DNA of 64,000 nucleotides, from contig CAYJEE010000001.1 of the NCBI GenBank assembly GCA_964369145.1, positions 15,466 through 79,465 on the forward strand, written 5' to 3'. This DNA is from UBA910 sp964369145 (GTDB lineage Bacteria > Patescibacteriota > Minisyncoccia > Phycocordibacterales > DATDWN01). Position 1 is the stretch's first letter. Each line of letters begins with the position of its first letter. A model generated the notes under the pieces. The model was not told the origin of the DNA and made no database searches. It worked only from the letters and a program-made list of their open reading frames with translations. The position numbers were made by a program, and so were the translations under genes. Of this stretch, positions 17,481-26,697 are shown piece after piece.

Positions 17481-17516
17481 TAGCGCATCTCGTGAATAAC
17501 GAGGTGCGCTTTAAAT
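17481..17516 (+). terminator. Terminator after the 69-aa gene
   Basis: AGCGCATCTCG, a 7-nt loop and CGAGGTGCGCT are followed by a short T/A tract. Confidence 0.6.
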
Positions 17517-17552
17517 TTCCTATGCTACTATTAATTATGAAAGGAGCTCTTT

Positions 17553-17735
17553 GTGGCAAATACCAATGAAGAAATTGAAAAAGAGGTTGAAAGGCCTGAA
17601 CCTCTTACCTCTCAGGAAATCGACCAGGTGATTGCTAACAGTGCACATCTCTGGCGTACTCGCAAACCATTAAAGAAAGAAAGTGGTATTCCAAGGAAAC
17701 CAAGGGACGTTCGCGCTTTTGTGCATGATTTCTGA
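17553..17735 (+). CDS. Small hypothetical protein, 60 aa
   Basis: The GTG start at 17553 is supported by AAAGGAG 7 nt upstream. The protein (MANTNEEIEKEVERPEPLTS...) is hydrophilic and unrecognised. A textbook terminator follows directly after the TGA stop. This is another member of the small Shine-Dalgarno/terminator class. Confidence 0.65.
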   Translation: MANTNEEIEKEVERPEPLTSQEIDQVIANSAHLWRTRKPLKKESGIPRKPRDVRAFVHDF

Positions 17736-17736
17736 G

Positions 17737-17760
17737 GGGCGGTTCGCCGCCCTTTTTTTT
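17737..17760 (+). terminator. Strong terminator
   Basis: GGGCGG-TTCG-CCGCCC followed by eight T. Confidence 0.85.
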
Positions 17761-17787
17761 ATACTCAAAATATGGCATATTGTGTAT

Positions 17788-19569
17788 ATGAAATCATCAG
17801 AAATTCGTGCGAGATTTTTAAACTTTTTTAAGGAACGAGGTCATGCAGTCTTGCCGTCGGCTTCACTCCTGCCTGAAAATGACCCTTCAGTGCTTTTCAA
17901 CACTGCTGGTATGCAACCGCTTGTGCCGTATCTCCTTGGAGAAAAGCATCCTCTCGGAACACGCCTCGCAAATATCCAAAAATGTGTCCGCACCGGAGAT
18001 ATTGACGAGATTGGCGACAACACTCACGCTACATTTTTTGAAATGATGGGTAACTGGTCTCTCGGCGACTATTTCAAAAAAGATGCAATACAGTGGAGCT
18101 TTGAGCTACTTACTAACAAAGAAATTGGTTTTGGTCTTGACCCACAGCGTCTCTACGTGACTTGCTTTGAAGGAAACGAGGACGCACCAAAAGACACTGA
18201 ATCTGCTGAAATCTGGAAAGGTATTTTTGATGCTACAGGAGTAACTGGCGAGCGTATCTACTTTCTGCCTGCAAATAAGAACTGGTGGAGTGCAGGGGAG
18301 AATGGCCCATGTGGTCCAGACACTGAAATGTTTTACGACCTGACCGGTACATACACTTCTGGTATGACAAAAGAAGCGTACCTCGCAGCTGACGACAAAC
18401 AAGAAGTGGTAGAAATCTGGAATGATGTGTTTATGGAATACCTCAAGAAAGATGGGAAGGTGGTAGGGAAGCTCGCATCACAAAACGTGGATACAGGCTC
18501 TGGTTTTGAGCGTGTGACAGCAGTACTTCAAGGTAAGAACAATATTTTCGATACGGATATTTTTGCCCCTCTAATGGAAGCTATTGGGGTGTATGGTATT
18601 ACAGACTTACGAGCTAAACGTATTATTGCTGATCATATCCGAACTTCAGTGTTTATGATTGCAGACGGTGTTTTACCGTCGAATACGGATCAAGGGTATA
18701 TTCTTAGACGCTTATTGCGAAGAGCAATTTTTCAAGCTTACAATTTTCATCGAGGTCATAACACCAATTTATACATACTCACAGATGTGGTGACTGATAT
18801 GTATAAGGATTCTTACCCGGACTTAAAACAGAATGAACAAAAGATTAGAGATGTAATTAAAGACGAGGAAGAGAAATTTAAAAAGACTATAGAACAAGGT
18901 ACAAAGGAATTTGAGAAAATTTCTAAACAAGATATTTCAGGAAAAGATGCTTTTATTCTTTTTTCTACGTTTGGTTTTCCATTTGATCTCACTAAAGAAC
19001 TCGCTCTTGCGAAGGGTCTCTCTGTTGACGAAGCTACGTTTAAAGAAGAATTTGCAAAACACCAGGATCTTTCACGAGCAGGAAGTGAACAAAAATTTAA
19101 AGGAGGACTCGCTGGTACCGGAGAAGTAGAAACTCGGTACCATACTGCCACTCATTTGCTCCATCAGGCTCTTCGAGATGTGCTCGGTCCTACAGTAAGC
19201 CAAAAAGGCTCAAATATCACCGCAGAGCGACTACGCTTTGACTTCACACACCCACAAAAGATGACTGATGAAGAAAAGAAAAAAGTGGAAGATATTGTCA
19301 ATGGAAAAATACAGGCAAAACTTCCGATGCAAAAAGTAGTGATGAAAAAAGAAGATGCAGAAAAGACCGGCGCGCTTCACTTCTTTGGCGACAAATACGG
19401 AGATGAGGTGTCTGTCTACTTTATCGGAGACTCGATCGACTCTGCATACTCAAAAGAATTTTGTGGAGGACCTCATGTGACAAATGTGGGAGAACTCGGA
19501 ACTTTCAAAATATCGAAAGAAGAAGCTGTATCCGCCGGTGTCCGACGTATTAAGGCGGTACTGACATAG
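17788..19569 (+). CDS. alaS: Alanyl-tRNA synthetase, short form
   Basis: This 593-aa protein has the class II catalytic domain (GDNTHATFFEMMGNWSLGDY as motif 2), the AlaS middle domain and the SAD editing domain with its zinc/editing motifs HLLHQ and CGGPH (near residues 455 and 565). It ends right after the SAD domain (SAGVRRIKAVLT). The DHHA1/C-Ala domain of the ~870-aa canonical enzyme is missing, a pattern known in CPR. The start MKSSEIRARFLNFF at 17788 is chosen over the ATG-like upstream start at 17683, because that one overlaps the preceding gene and terminator. A TATTGT-like box is a few bases upstream. Confidence 0.95.
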   Translation: MKSSEIRARFLNFFKERGHAVLPSASLLPENDPSVLFNTAGMQPLVPYLLGEKHPLGTRLANIQKCVRTGDIDEIGDNTHATFFEMMGNWSLGDYFKKDAIQWSFELLTNKEIGFGLDPQRLYVTCFEGNEDAPKDTESAEIWKGIFDATGVTGERIYFLPANKNWWSAGENGPCGPDTEMFYDLTGTYTSGMTKEAYLAADDKQEVVEIWNDVFMEYLKKDGKVVGKLASQNVDTGSGFERVTAVLQGKNNIFDTDIFAPLMEAIGVYGITDLRAKRIIADHIRTSVFMIADGVLPSNTDQGYILRRLLRRAIFQAYNFHRGHNTNLYILTDVVTDMYKDSYPDLKQNEQKIRDVIKDEEEKFKKTIEQGTKEFEKISKQDISGKDAFILFSTFGFPFDLTKELALAKGLSVDEATFKEEFAKHQDLSRAGSEQKFKGGLAGTGEVETRYHTATHLLHQALRDVLGPTVSQKGSNITAERLRFDFTHPQKMTDEEKKKVEDIVNGKIQAKLPMQKVVMKKEDAEKTGALHFFGDKYGDEVSVYFIGDSIDSAYSKEFCGGPHVTNVGELGTFKISKEEAVSAGVRRIKAVLT

Positions 19570-19570
19570 A

Positions 19571-19692
19571 ACTTCCATATTTGGCCAATCTCATCGACTA
19601 AAATTCAGAAATGGTCCTCAACGTACCATTAAGTACGTCTCCGGTCCCTTCCTGAATTTTATCCGCGACCTTGACTCAAATCTGAAAGTTTT
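19571..19692. repeat. Intergenic GTAC-core palindrome, copy A
   Basis: A long imperfect inverted repeat. Outer arms are AACTTCCATATTTGG and its partner CAAATCTGAAAGTT. Inner arms are TAAAATTCAGAAATGGTCC and GGTCCCTTCCTGAATTTTA. The core is ACGTAC-CATTA-AGTACGT (19621-19638). It fills the alaS-19749 gap. Confidence 0.7.
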
Positions 19693-19748
19693 AATAGTGC
19701 TTGTTTTTGTACAATAATATAAAAATAAAATTGTGTTATAATAAGCAT

Positions 19749-20957
19749 ATGTTATTTCGCTCATCGGACAAAAAAGGAGATGTCTGTCTTGTGCTCGATA
19801 TCGGCAATGCTTCACTTGCGGGCTCTTTTGTGCTTTTTGAGCAAGGCAAGCTCCCGCAAGCGCTGTATACTATTCGCGTACCGCTTTCTATCGACGAGCA
19901 TCCTCACTCAGAAAAATTGCATATCATACTCGAATCTGAGCTCGAAGAGGTGCTTCATACGCTCCATACAAAAGGTTTTGAACATGCGTATTTTAAAGAT
20001 CATGAAAAAACGATACACAAAGTGCTCTGTGTGTATGCGTCTCCATGGTATGTATCAAAAACAAAGAAAGTGCACGTTTCAAATCAGAAACCTTTTTTTG
20101 TCACGAAACCTTTTCTCGATGATGTGCTGACTAAAGAGGCAAATTTGTTTGAACAAGAGCTTGCATCTGGTACGTACGGTGAAGAATTTAAATCAGGGAT
20201 TGTGTTGATGGAAAAAACTATTGTTGATGCACGGATCAACGGGTATTCGATCGATAATCCTGTCGGACAAAAGACAACCGAATGTGACATCGTGATGTAT
20301 CTCGGTATCGGATCGGCTCCGGTCGTCGATATGGTGCAGGGTTTGATCACTCGACATTTTCCATACACCGCACAAGATATTATTTCTCACACCTTTCCGC
20401 TCGTCGTACAGACTGCACTTCAGAAAATCGTACCTCATGAAAAAAACTATATCCTGTGTGATATAACCGGTGAAGTGACCGATATGACATGCGTGAGTGA
20501 CGGTGTGGTAAAAAACACAACATCATTTCCTTCAGGAAAATTCTTTTTGATTAGAAAATTAATGCAGAATCTCGGTGTCCCAGCTGAAGTAGCTCAGTCA
20601 TTCCTCCATTTATGGCAGACCGGTAATGCTCAAGAAGACATAGAAACAAAAATACAAGAAGCATTGCTCGATGTTGAGCGTGAGTGGTCTATTTATCTCG
20701 AGGATGCTCTCTCTCATCTCGGTGACATACGATCATTGCCTCAAAAAGTGTACATAACAGCAGATTCTGATGTGGTGCATGTCTTCATGGATTTTTTAAA
20801 GGTATCAAAAATAGATATGACTGCGTTGTGGAGAAAGGGTCTTTTGGTTGGGTATATTGGAGAAGAGATGCTTACTCGATTTTACAATTCTCCAAATCAC
20901 CTCACTTTTGATGAATGTATCGCACTCGACTCAATTTTTTTGGGAGTTTTCCAGTAG
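19749..20957 (+). CDS. FtsA/PilM-like actin-fold protein
   Basis: This 402-aa protein starts with an actin-type phosphate-1 motif (VCLVLDIGNASLAGSFV, about residues 11-27) and contains a second one (ILCDITGEVTDM, about 235-246), as in FtsA and PilM. Such proteins are common in CPR genomes and are usually annotated as hypothetical or cell-division FtsA-like. I infer a membrane-associated scaffold for a pilus or division complex. The ATG at 19749 is fixed by TATAAT at 19737-19742, which ends 6 nt before it. The Baseplate J-like gene follows. Confidence 0.65.
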   Translation: MLFRSSDKKGDVCLVLDIGNASLAGSFVLFEQGKLPQALYTIRVPLSIDEHPHSEKLHIILESELEEVLHTLHTKGFEHAYFKDHEKTIHKVLCVYASPWYVSKTKKVHVSNQKPFFVTKPFLDDVLTKEANLFEQELASGTYGEEFKSGIVLMEKTIVDARINGYSIDNPVGQKTTECDIVMYLGIGSAPVVDMVQGLITRHFPYTAQDIISHTFPLVVQTALQKIVPHEKNYILCDITGEVTDMTCVSDGVVKNTTSFPSGKFFLIRKLMQNLGVPAEVAQSFLHLWQTGNAQEDIETKIQEALLDVEREWSIYLEDALSHLGDIRSLPQKVYITADSDVVHVFMDFLKVSKIDMTALWRKGLLVGYIGEEMLTRFYNSPNHLTFDECIALDSIFLGVFQ

Positions 20958-21031
20958 TCTGTGCATAAGTTATCCGTTGCATATATACAAGATTTCTTGG
21001 TATTATATAAGCATATAAAGTACACAGGTAT

Positions 21032-22453
21032 ATGAAAAAAAATATTGTACAAGACGTTGTATTTCCTAAACGTTCTATTAGAGAGGTAGAGCTTCCTTCT
21101 CGGAAAAAAGAAAGTTCATTTACCGCACCAGTACAAAAAACTATTTCAAAACCTGAACCAACTCCTACCACAAGGCCAGTTGTCGCACCAGATCCGTTTG
21201 TTGAAGATGGAGAAGATACCGTACTTCATCGTCGGATTCCTACACAGTCTCGTCCTCCATATACATTTGACTACAACAACGATATCCCTGCACCAAAAGA
21301 ATCAAGAATTGGCCTCTGGGTCTCAATCGCTTTGTTTATTGTCGCACTTGGGTTTGGAGTTTCAGCTCTTTTTGTGTCGGCCGAAGTTTCTATACAACCA
21401 AAAACACAAAGTGTACCGATTAATACAGCACTGACTGCACTCAAGGATCGTCCTGCAGGAGAGTTTGGATATCAAGTAGTATCTGTCTCATCTTCGGTTG
21501 AGCGTACTGTACCTGCAGGCGCAGCTCAAAAGGTAGATAAAAAAGCAACAGGGACTATTATTATTTACAATAATGCAACAGAAGCACCTCAAAAATTAAT
21601 TGCAAATACTCGGTTCGAGTCAAATGACGGCAAAATCTTCCGTATTGCAAATGCGATTTCAATACCTGGACGTAAGACAGAAAATGGCAAGACTGTACCA
21701 GGGAGTGTAGAAGCAGTCGTCACCGCAGATCAGCCAGGGGATACATATAACCTCGGATTGGTTGATTTTACAGTACCAGGTCTCAAAGGTGACCCTCGAT
21801 ATACCACAATCTATGCTCGATCAAAAGCACCAATGACCGGAGGTTTTTCAGGTGAAATGAAAGTTATCGATCCAAATCTCGAAAAAGTAACTCAAAAAGA
21901 ACTCGAAATAGAACTCAAGGATATTCTTAAAAAAGACATTGCATCCCAGATTCCTGTAAACTTTATCCTTTTTTCTGATGCACTTTCATATGAAATTGAA
22001 GCGGTATCACAAAAGAGTACAGCCGAAGGTGACGTTGCGGTACTTACGGTAAAAGGTACTGCTCATGCGCTTATTTTTGACCGAGATCTTCTCTCAAAGT
22101 CAATCATGGATACTCTCAAAGATTCTGTCGTTACTGATGGGCAGCTCGTATCTGTGACCAATCTAGAAAAACTCACCTTTGTGCTCACAGGCAACAGTGT
22201 GATCCGTCAAAATACCACAACCCCGGTTACATTTACCCTCAGTGGTGACGCCCAAATTGAATGGTTATATGATGAATCTATCCTAAAAAATGACCTTTTG
22301 GGCATTAAAAAATCAGACCTCGCGTCTCTACTACAAGCAAAATACCCCTCTATTGAAAGTGCTCGAGTGAAGATACGACCGGTGTGGAAACGGTCATTTC
22401 CAATCGATCCAAGCAAGGTTACTCTTATAAAACTAACACCTCTAGAGAGGTAG
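21032..22453 (+). CDS. Baseplate J/gp47-like membrane protein
   Basis: This 473-aa protein has a long cytosolic, Pro-rich N-terminus, one membrane helix (about residues 92-117, LWVSIALFIVALGFGVSALF) and an extracytoplasmic domain. Within it, TGTIIIYNNATEAPQKLIAN and TRFESNDGKIFRIA match the Baseplate J-like pattern often annotated in CPR. In CPR there is no contractile phage tail, and the function is unknown. It lies about 75 nt after the FtsA/PilM-like gene, so a joint envelope role is plausible. Confidence 0.7.
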   Translation: MKKNIVQDVVFPKRSIREVELPSRKKESSFTAPVQKTISKPEPTPTTRPVVAPDPFVEDGEDTVLHRRIPTQSRPPYTFDYNNDIPAPKESRIGLWVSIALFIVALGFGVSALFVSAEVSIQPKTQSVPINTALTALKDRPAGEFGYQVVSVSSSVERTVPAGAAQKVDKKATGTIIIYNNATEAPQKLIANTRFESNDGKIFRIANAISIPGRKTENGKTVPGSVEAVVTADQPGDTYNLGLVDFTVPGLKGDPRYTTIYARSKAPMTGGFSGEMKVIDPNLEKVTQKELEIELKDILKKDIASQIPVNFILFSDALSYEIEAVSQKSTAEGDVAVLTVKGTAHALIFDRDLLSKSIMDTLKDSVVTDGQLVSVTNLEKLTFVLTGNSVIRQNTTTPVTFTLSGDAQIEWLYDESILKNDLLGIKKSDLASLLQAKYPSIESARVKIRPVWKRSFPIDPSKVTLIKLTPLER

Positions 22454-22517
22454 GATAGGGCCCTATTGACTCAAAGGCCCGTCTTCTGCTACAATACTAC
22501 CCATTGATTGAAAAGTA

Positions 22518-22739
22518 ATGCACAACCAAGAAAAAAAGGATCTTAGTGTTTCAGGAATCGTCATAGAAGCTCTCCCAAATACTTTTTTTAGAGTACGGAG
22601 AGACGATACGGGCGAGGAAATGCTTACATATCTCTCAGGTAAAATGCGCTTGCATCGAATCAGAGTTTTGGTTGGAGACAAGGTGGTTGTAGAGCTTGAG
22701 CCGTATGGAGGCAAAGGTCGCATCACCAAACGAACATAA
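22518..22739 (+). CDS. infA: Translation initiation factor IF-1
   Basis: This 73-aa S1/OB-fold protein has the IF-1 signature: SVSGIVIEALPNTFFRV, LSGKMRLHRIRVLVGDKV and a final GRITKR. It binds the 30S A site during initiation. It heads the operon infA-rpmJ-rpsM-rpsK-rpsD-rpoA-rplQ-rplM-rpsI, an order typical of bacteria. A TACAAT box about 20 nt upstream of the ATG could be the operon promoter. Confidence 0.96.
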   Translation: MHNQEKKDLSVSGIVIEALPNTFFRVRRDDTGEEMLTYLSGKMRLHRIRVLVGDKVVVELEPYGGKGRITKRT

Positions 22740-22757
22740 TTTTTTAAAATATTTATC

Positions 22758-22874
22758 ATGAAAGTCAAAGCATCAGTTAAAAAGAGATGTGCTCACTGCC
22801 AAGTAGTCCGACGAAAGGGTTATGTGTATGTGGTGTGCAAATCTAATGCTCGACATAAACAACGACAAGGTTAA
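22758..22874 (+). CDS. rpmJ: 50S ribosomal protein L36
   Basis: This small gene encodes 38 aa: MKVKASVKKRCAHCQVVRRK, then GYVYVVCKSN, then ARHKQRQG. The zinc-ribbon ligands CxxC (CAHC), one further Cys (VVCKS) and His (ARHKQ) are all present, so this is the C+ form. It lies between infA and rpsM as usual. Stop at 22872-22874. Confidence 0.96.
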   Translation: MKVKASVKKRCAHCQVVRRKGYVYVVCKSNARHKQRQG

Positions 22875-22879
22875 TTTTT

Positions 22880-23260
22880 ATGCGAATACTCGGTATAACA
22901 ATCCCAGATGAAAAACGACTCGAAGTAGGGCTTACAGTGCTCTACGGTATTGGACGTCCTCTTGCTAAAACAATCCTCAAAAGTGCAAAGGTTGATTTTG
23001 GTATGAAAGCAAAAGATCTTACTGTCGAACAAGAAAACGCAATCCGAAAAGAAGTTGAAGCCAACAAAATCGAAGGAGATTTGAAACGAGAAGTCGCATC
23101 AAACATTAAACGACTTAAAGATATAAAATCTCTCCGAGGTTCACGACATCAGCGAGGACTTCCGTCTCGAGGACAGCGTACAAAAACTAACTCTCGAACA
23201 CGACGAGGAAATGTACGAAAGACCATGGGTACGGGACGACGTGCAGCCGACAAGAAATAA
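22880..23260 (+). CDS. rpsM: 30S ribosomal protein S13
   Basis: 126 aa. MRILGITIPDEKRLEVGLTV, the HhH region YGIGRPLAKTIL and the basic C-terminal tail GLPSRGQRTKTNSRTRRGNV are all diagnostic. S13 sits in the small-subunit head and contacts P-site tRNA and the B1 bridges. The gene starts 5 nt after rpmJ with no Shine-Dalgarno. An intergenic palindrome separates it from rpsK. Confidence 0.96.
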   Translation: MRILGITIPDEKRLEVGLTVLYGIGRPLAKTILKSAKVDFGMKAKDLTVEQENAIRKEVEANKIEGDLKREVASNIKRLKDIKSLRGSRHQRGLPSRGQRTKTNSRTRRGNVRKTMGTGRRAADKK

Positions 23261-23263
23261 AAA

Positions 23264-23386
23264 TTCCAAATTATGAACTATCTCATCTTCTAAAATTTTA
23301 AAAATATTTTCCGCCGTAGCACTCAGTACGTCTACAAATATTTCCAAAATTTTATAAACGATCTAGCTCAAATTTGAAACTTTTAA
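23264..23386. repeat. Intergenic GTAC-core palindrome, copy B
   Basis: Inner arms TAAAATTTTAAAAATATTT and AAATATTTCCAAAATTTTA surround the core CCGTAGCACTCAGTACGTC. The right flank CTCAAATTTGAAACTTTT matches the right end of copy A. It lies inside the ribosomal operon between rpsM and rpsK. Confidence 0.7.
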
Positions 23387-23403
23387 AAAAATCAACAATT
23401 ACA

Positions 23404-23835
23404 ATGGGAAAGAAAAAAATCGCAACAGCAAAAGATAGTGGGGGAGATGGAGGAAAATCTTCAAATGTTCCTTCTGTATCTAAAAAGAAGGTTGATGTAG
23501 GTCAGCTTTTTGTTCAGTCTACATACAACAATACGATTCTTGTACTCACTGATAGTAAAGGTAATGTGCTCGCACAGTCTTCTTCAGGAGCGCTTGGGTT
23601 TAAAGGTGCAAAAAAAGGAACTCCGTTTGCAGCAGCAAAGGTAGGTGAGATTCTCGGTGCAAAAGCTGGTGTAATGGGAATGAAAGAAGTATCTGTTGTT
23701 GTAAAAGGTGTGGGTTCTGGACGAGAGTCAAGTATCCGAGGCTTTATTGCAAAAGGTATTACAATTACATCAATTAAAGATGTGACACCAGTTCCATTTA
23801 ACGGACCAAAACCTAAAAAACCACGACGAGTATAA
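23404..23835 (+). CDS. rpsK: 30S ribosomal protein S11
   Basis: 143 aa. Family motifs are FVQSTYNNTILVLTDSKGNV, SSGALGFKGAKKGTPFAA and PFNGPKPKKPRRV. I use the ATG at 23404 (MGKKKIATA). The in-frame ATG-less extension to 23374 runs into the palindrome. The N-terminus has a Lys/Gly/Ser-rich extension of about 35 residues before the conserved domain. Confidence 0.95.
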   Translation: MGKKKIATAKDSGGDGGKSSNVPSVSKKKVDVGQLFVQSTYNNTILVLTDSKGNVLAQSSSGALGFKGAKKGTPFAAAKVGEILGAKAGVMGMKEVSVVVKGVGSGRESSIRGFIAKGITITSIKDVTPVPFNGPKPKKPRRV

Positions 23836-23846
23836 TTTAAAATAAT

Positions 23847-24458
23847 ATGATTACTGGACCAAAATACAAAATTGCACGAAAACTTGGAGCCCCTGTGTTT
23901 GAAAAAACACAAACTCAAAAATACGCTCAACACCTTGAGCGTAAATCTCGTGTGAAAAAAAGTTTTGCTAAGCCAAAGTCAGAGTATGCATTTCAACACA
24001 ACGAAAAGCAAAAAGCTCGAATGGTATACGGTGTTTCAGAAAAACAATTTTCAAACTACGTAAAAACAGCGATTGAAAAGAAAGCATCAAAAGCAGTAGG
24101 AGCTATCTACGAAGCGCTCGAGCTTCGACTCGACAATGCAGTTGCTCGTCTCGGTCTTGCTACTACACGACTTGCAGCGCGACAGATGGTGTCACACGGA
24201 CACATCACTGTAAATGGTACTAAAGTAACTATCCCTTCATACAAACTTTCATTGGGAGATGTGATCTCAATTCGAAAGGGAAGTGTTGAAAAACCTCTCT
24301 TTGCATCATTTGATGAACGTTTCAAAAGCCTTACAGTGCCTGCATGGTTGTCGTTTGATCCAAATGCGAAAACTGCGACAGTACAAGGTATGCCAAAAAT
24401 GGAGCAAGGAAATACACTGTTTGACCTCGGAGCTGTGGTTGAATTCTACAGCAGATAA
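23847..24458 (+). CDS. rpsD: 30S ribosomal protein S4
   Basis: 203 aa, normal length. The S4 domain (LELRLDNAVARLGLATTRLA, then ARQMVSHGHITVNGTKV) is present. S4 starts small-subunit assembly and often represses its operon. The start is 12 nt after rpsK. Confidence 0.96.
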   Translation: MITGPKYKIARKLGAPVFEKTQTQKYAQHLERKSRVKKSFAKPKSEYAFQHNEKQKARMVYGVSEKQFSNYVKTAIEKKASKAVGAIYEALELRLDNAVARLGLATTRLAARQMVSHGHITVNGTKVTIPSYKLSLGDVISIRKGSVEKPLFASFDERFKSLTVPAWLSFDPNAKTATVQGMPKMEQGNTLFDLGAVVEFYSR

Positions 24459-24529
24459 TATACAGCATATACGGTTGAAAATTTATATAAATAATGTATA
24501 ATTTATAAACCAATTTTTAATAAAACATC

Positions 24530-25495
24530 ATGTCTGATTACACAATTGTATTACCATCAAAACCACGAATCGTCTCTGAAGAGAAGTTTTCTGGTGTCTA
24601 TGAAATCGACGGTCTTTACCCAGGATACGGTCATACACTCGGTAACTCACTTCGACGTATCATCCTTTCGTCTCTTCCTGGTGCAGCGATCACATCAGTA
24701 AAGATTGCTGGTGCAGCACATGAATTTTCTGTACTTTCTGGTGTAAAAGAAGACGTGATTACTATTCTTTTGAACCTCAAACAAGTTCGAATGGCATTGA
24801 CTTCAGATGAACCTCAGACAGTTACACTCAAAGTAAAGGGTGTTAAAAATGTAACAGCAGCTGATATCAAAGTATCTGGTCAGGTTGAAATCCTTACTCC
24901 AGAGCAACACATCGCTACACTGACAGATAAAAACTCAGAAATTGATATTGAAATCACTGTAGAAAAAGGTCTTGGTTTTGTAACTAAAGATGTACGAGAG
25001 AAAAATCGAGTAGATATCGGATCTATTGCAGTCGACTCTATCTTTACACCGATTCGACGAGTGAGTTATGAAGTAGAAAATATGCGAGTAGGTGACCGAA
25101 CAGACTTCAACCGACTCCGAATCGCTATCTCAACAGATGGTACTCTTTCTCCTAAAGACGCTCTCGAACGATCAATCGAAATCATGATCAACCAGCTCAA
25201 AGCGATTGTTGGTTTCAAAGAAGAGGAAGAACTTCCTGTGTCTAAAAATGTAGCAATCGATGAAGCAAGTGCGGGAGCTAAAAAAGAGGATGATGAAGAT
25301 TTTCTTAAGACACGAATTGAAAACCTCGATCTCTCAGTGCGAACACTCAATGCACTTTCAAATGCAAACATCCGAACAGTAGGAGGTCTTGCTCGCAAGA
25401 AGGAGGAGGATATCCTCGAAATCGAAGGTATGGGAGCAAAAGGAGTATCTGAAATCAAGAAAGCTCTCGGAGAACACGGCATCACTTTAAAATAG
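24530..25495 (+). CDS. rpoA: RNA polymerase subunit alpha
   Basis: 321 aa. The N-terminal dimerisation domain includes the GYGHTLGNSLRRIILSSLPG motif. The C-terminal domain has DLSVRTLNALSNANIRTVGG and the HhH loop EGMGAKGVSEIKKAL. A TATAAT at about 24499-24504, some 25 nt upstream of the ATG, suggests an internal promoter after rpsD. Confidence 0.97.
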   Translation: MSDYTIVLPSKPRIVSEEKFSGVYEIDGLYPGYGHTLGNSLRRIILSSLPGAAITSVKIAGAAHEFSVLSGVKEDVITILLNLKQVRMALTSDEPQTVTLKVKGVKNVTAADIKVSGQVEILTPEQHIATLTDKNSEIDIEITVEKGLGFVTKDVREKNRVDIGSIAVDSIFTPIRRVSYEVENMRVGDRTDFNRLRIAISTDGTLSPKDALERSIEIMINQLKAIVGFKEEEELPVSKNVAIDEASAGAKKEDDEDFLKTRIENLDLSVRTLNALSNANIRTVGGLARKKEEDILEIEGMGAKGVSEIKKALGEHGITLK

Positions 25496-25525
25496 TCAAC
25501 AGAGAATAGTCATTAGACAAAAATT

Positions 25526-25873
25526 ATGAACCACCACAAAGCAAACAGAAAATTCGGACGAGTTACAAAAGTACGAAACGCACTCATGAAGTCGCTCGCA
25601 CGCTCTTTGGTGTTGGAGGGTAAAATCAAGACTACTGATGCAAAAGCTCGAGAACTTCGACCATACGCAGAAAAAATCATTACTCAGGGTAAACTTGGTA
25701 CACTTGCTTCACGACGACTCATCATCGCAAAGATAGGTGCTGATGGTGCCGAGAAAGTAGTAAAAGAAGTATCTCCTCGATACACTTCACGTGCAGGAGG
25801 GTATACTCGTATTACAAAGTTGCCAAGACGCTCTGGGGATGGTAGTCTAATGGCCTATATCGAATTAGTATAA
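25526..25873 (+). CDS. rplQ: 50S ribosomal protein L17
   Basis: 115 aa. MNHHKANRKFGRVTKVRNAL and KIKTTDAKARELRPYAEKII match L17. It is located after rpoA as in most bacteria. Confidence 0.95.
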   Translation: MNHHKANRKFGRVTKVRNALMKSLARSLVLEGKIKTTDAKARELRPYAEKIITQGKLGTLASRRLIIAKIGADGAEKVVKEVSPRYTSRAGGYTRITKLPRRSGDGSLMAYIELV

Positions 25874-25877
25874 ACCT

Positions 25878-26222
25878 ATGAAATACACACTCGACGCAGA
25901 AAACAAAAAACTCGGACGAATTGCAACAGAAATTGCAGTGCTTTTGATGGGTAAAAACAAAATCGATTTTGCTCGTAATGCTATGCCTGACGATCAGGTA
26001 GAAGTAAAAAATGCTTCAAAACTTTCAATAACTGACAAAAAAGCAGAAAGTACTGTATACAAAAACTATTCTGGATACCCAGGTGGTCTCACTATCAAAC
26101 CTCTTTCAAAGGTTGCAGCAGAGCGAGGATACGCAGAAGCGCTCCGACGGACAGTTTCTGGAATGCTCCCAAAAAACAAACTTCGAGCACGAATGCTTAA
26201 GAATTTAACAATACACGAATAG
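25878..26222 (+). CDS. rplM: 50S ribosomal protein L13, trimmed
   Basis: 114 aa, about 28 shorter than the E. coli protein. It begins at the conserved YTLDAENKKLGRIATEIA and ends soon after GMLPKNKLRARMLKNLTI, so both the N-terminal extension and the C-terminal tail are missing. The conserved core (YSGYPGGL) is intact. The gene starts 4 nt after rplQ. Confidence 0.93.
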   Translation: MKYTLDAENKKLGRIATEIAVLLMGKNKIDFARNAMPDDQVEVKNASKLSITDKKAESTVYKNYSGYPGGLTIKPLSKVAAERGYAEALRRTVSGMLPKNKLRARMLKNLTIHE

Positions 26223-26225
26223 AAT

Positions 26226-26630
26226 ATGGAAGATACAAAATCAGCAAAATACATAGAGGCAGTAGGACGACGCAAAACAGCAGTGGCGCGTGTTCGACTC
26301 ACACCTGCATCTAAGAACTCTTTCCAGATCAACGAAAAAGATTTGGACTCATATTTTCCTACAGAAGAGATGCGACTGATCGTAACTTCAGCAGTGAAGG
26401 AGGCAAAAGCGGGAACTTATAAAGTATCTGCAAAGCTTATCGGTGGAGGTATCCACTCACAGTCAGAAGCTCTCCGACATGCTATCTCACGAGCACTCGT
26501 AAAAGAAGATCCTCATACTCGAGGAGCTCTCAAGAAAGCAGGGATGCTCAAACGAGATCCACGAGCTAAAGAGCGACGAAAATTCGGTCTCAAGAAAGCG
26601 CGAAAGTCACCTCAGTGGTCAAAACGATAA
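26226..26630 (+). CDS. rpsI: 30S ribosomal protein S9
   Basis: 134 aa. EAVGRRKTAVARVRLTP, GGGIHSQSEALRHAISRAL and the final SPQWSKR (S9 ends in K/R whose tail reaches P-site tRNA) are diagnostic. It starts 3 nt after rplM and is followed by a terminator. Confidence 0.96.
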   Translation: MEDTKSAKYIEAVGRRKTAVARVRLTPASKNSFQINEKDLDSYFPTEEMRLIVTSAVKEAKAGTYKVSAKLIGGGIHSQSEALRHAISRALVKEDPHTRGALKKAGMLKRDPRAKERRKFGLKKARKSPQWSKR

Positions 26631-26631
26631 T

Positions 26632-26660
26632 AAAAAAATCCCCATCTTGGGGATTTTTTT
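26632..26660 (+). terminator. Terminator of the ribosomal operon
   Basis: AAAAAAATCCCC, a short loop and GGGGATTTTTTT. It forms directly after rpsI and works in either direction. Confidence 0.8.
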
Positions 26661-26697
26661 AATGTTTGCATTTTTTTGTCCAAGATCTATAATATAT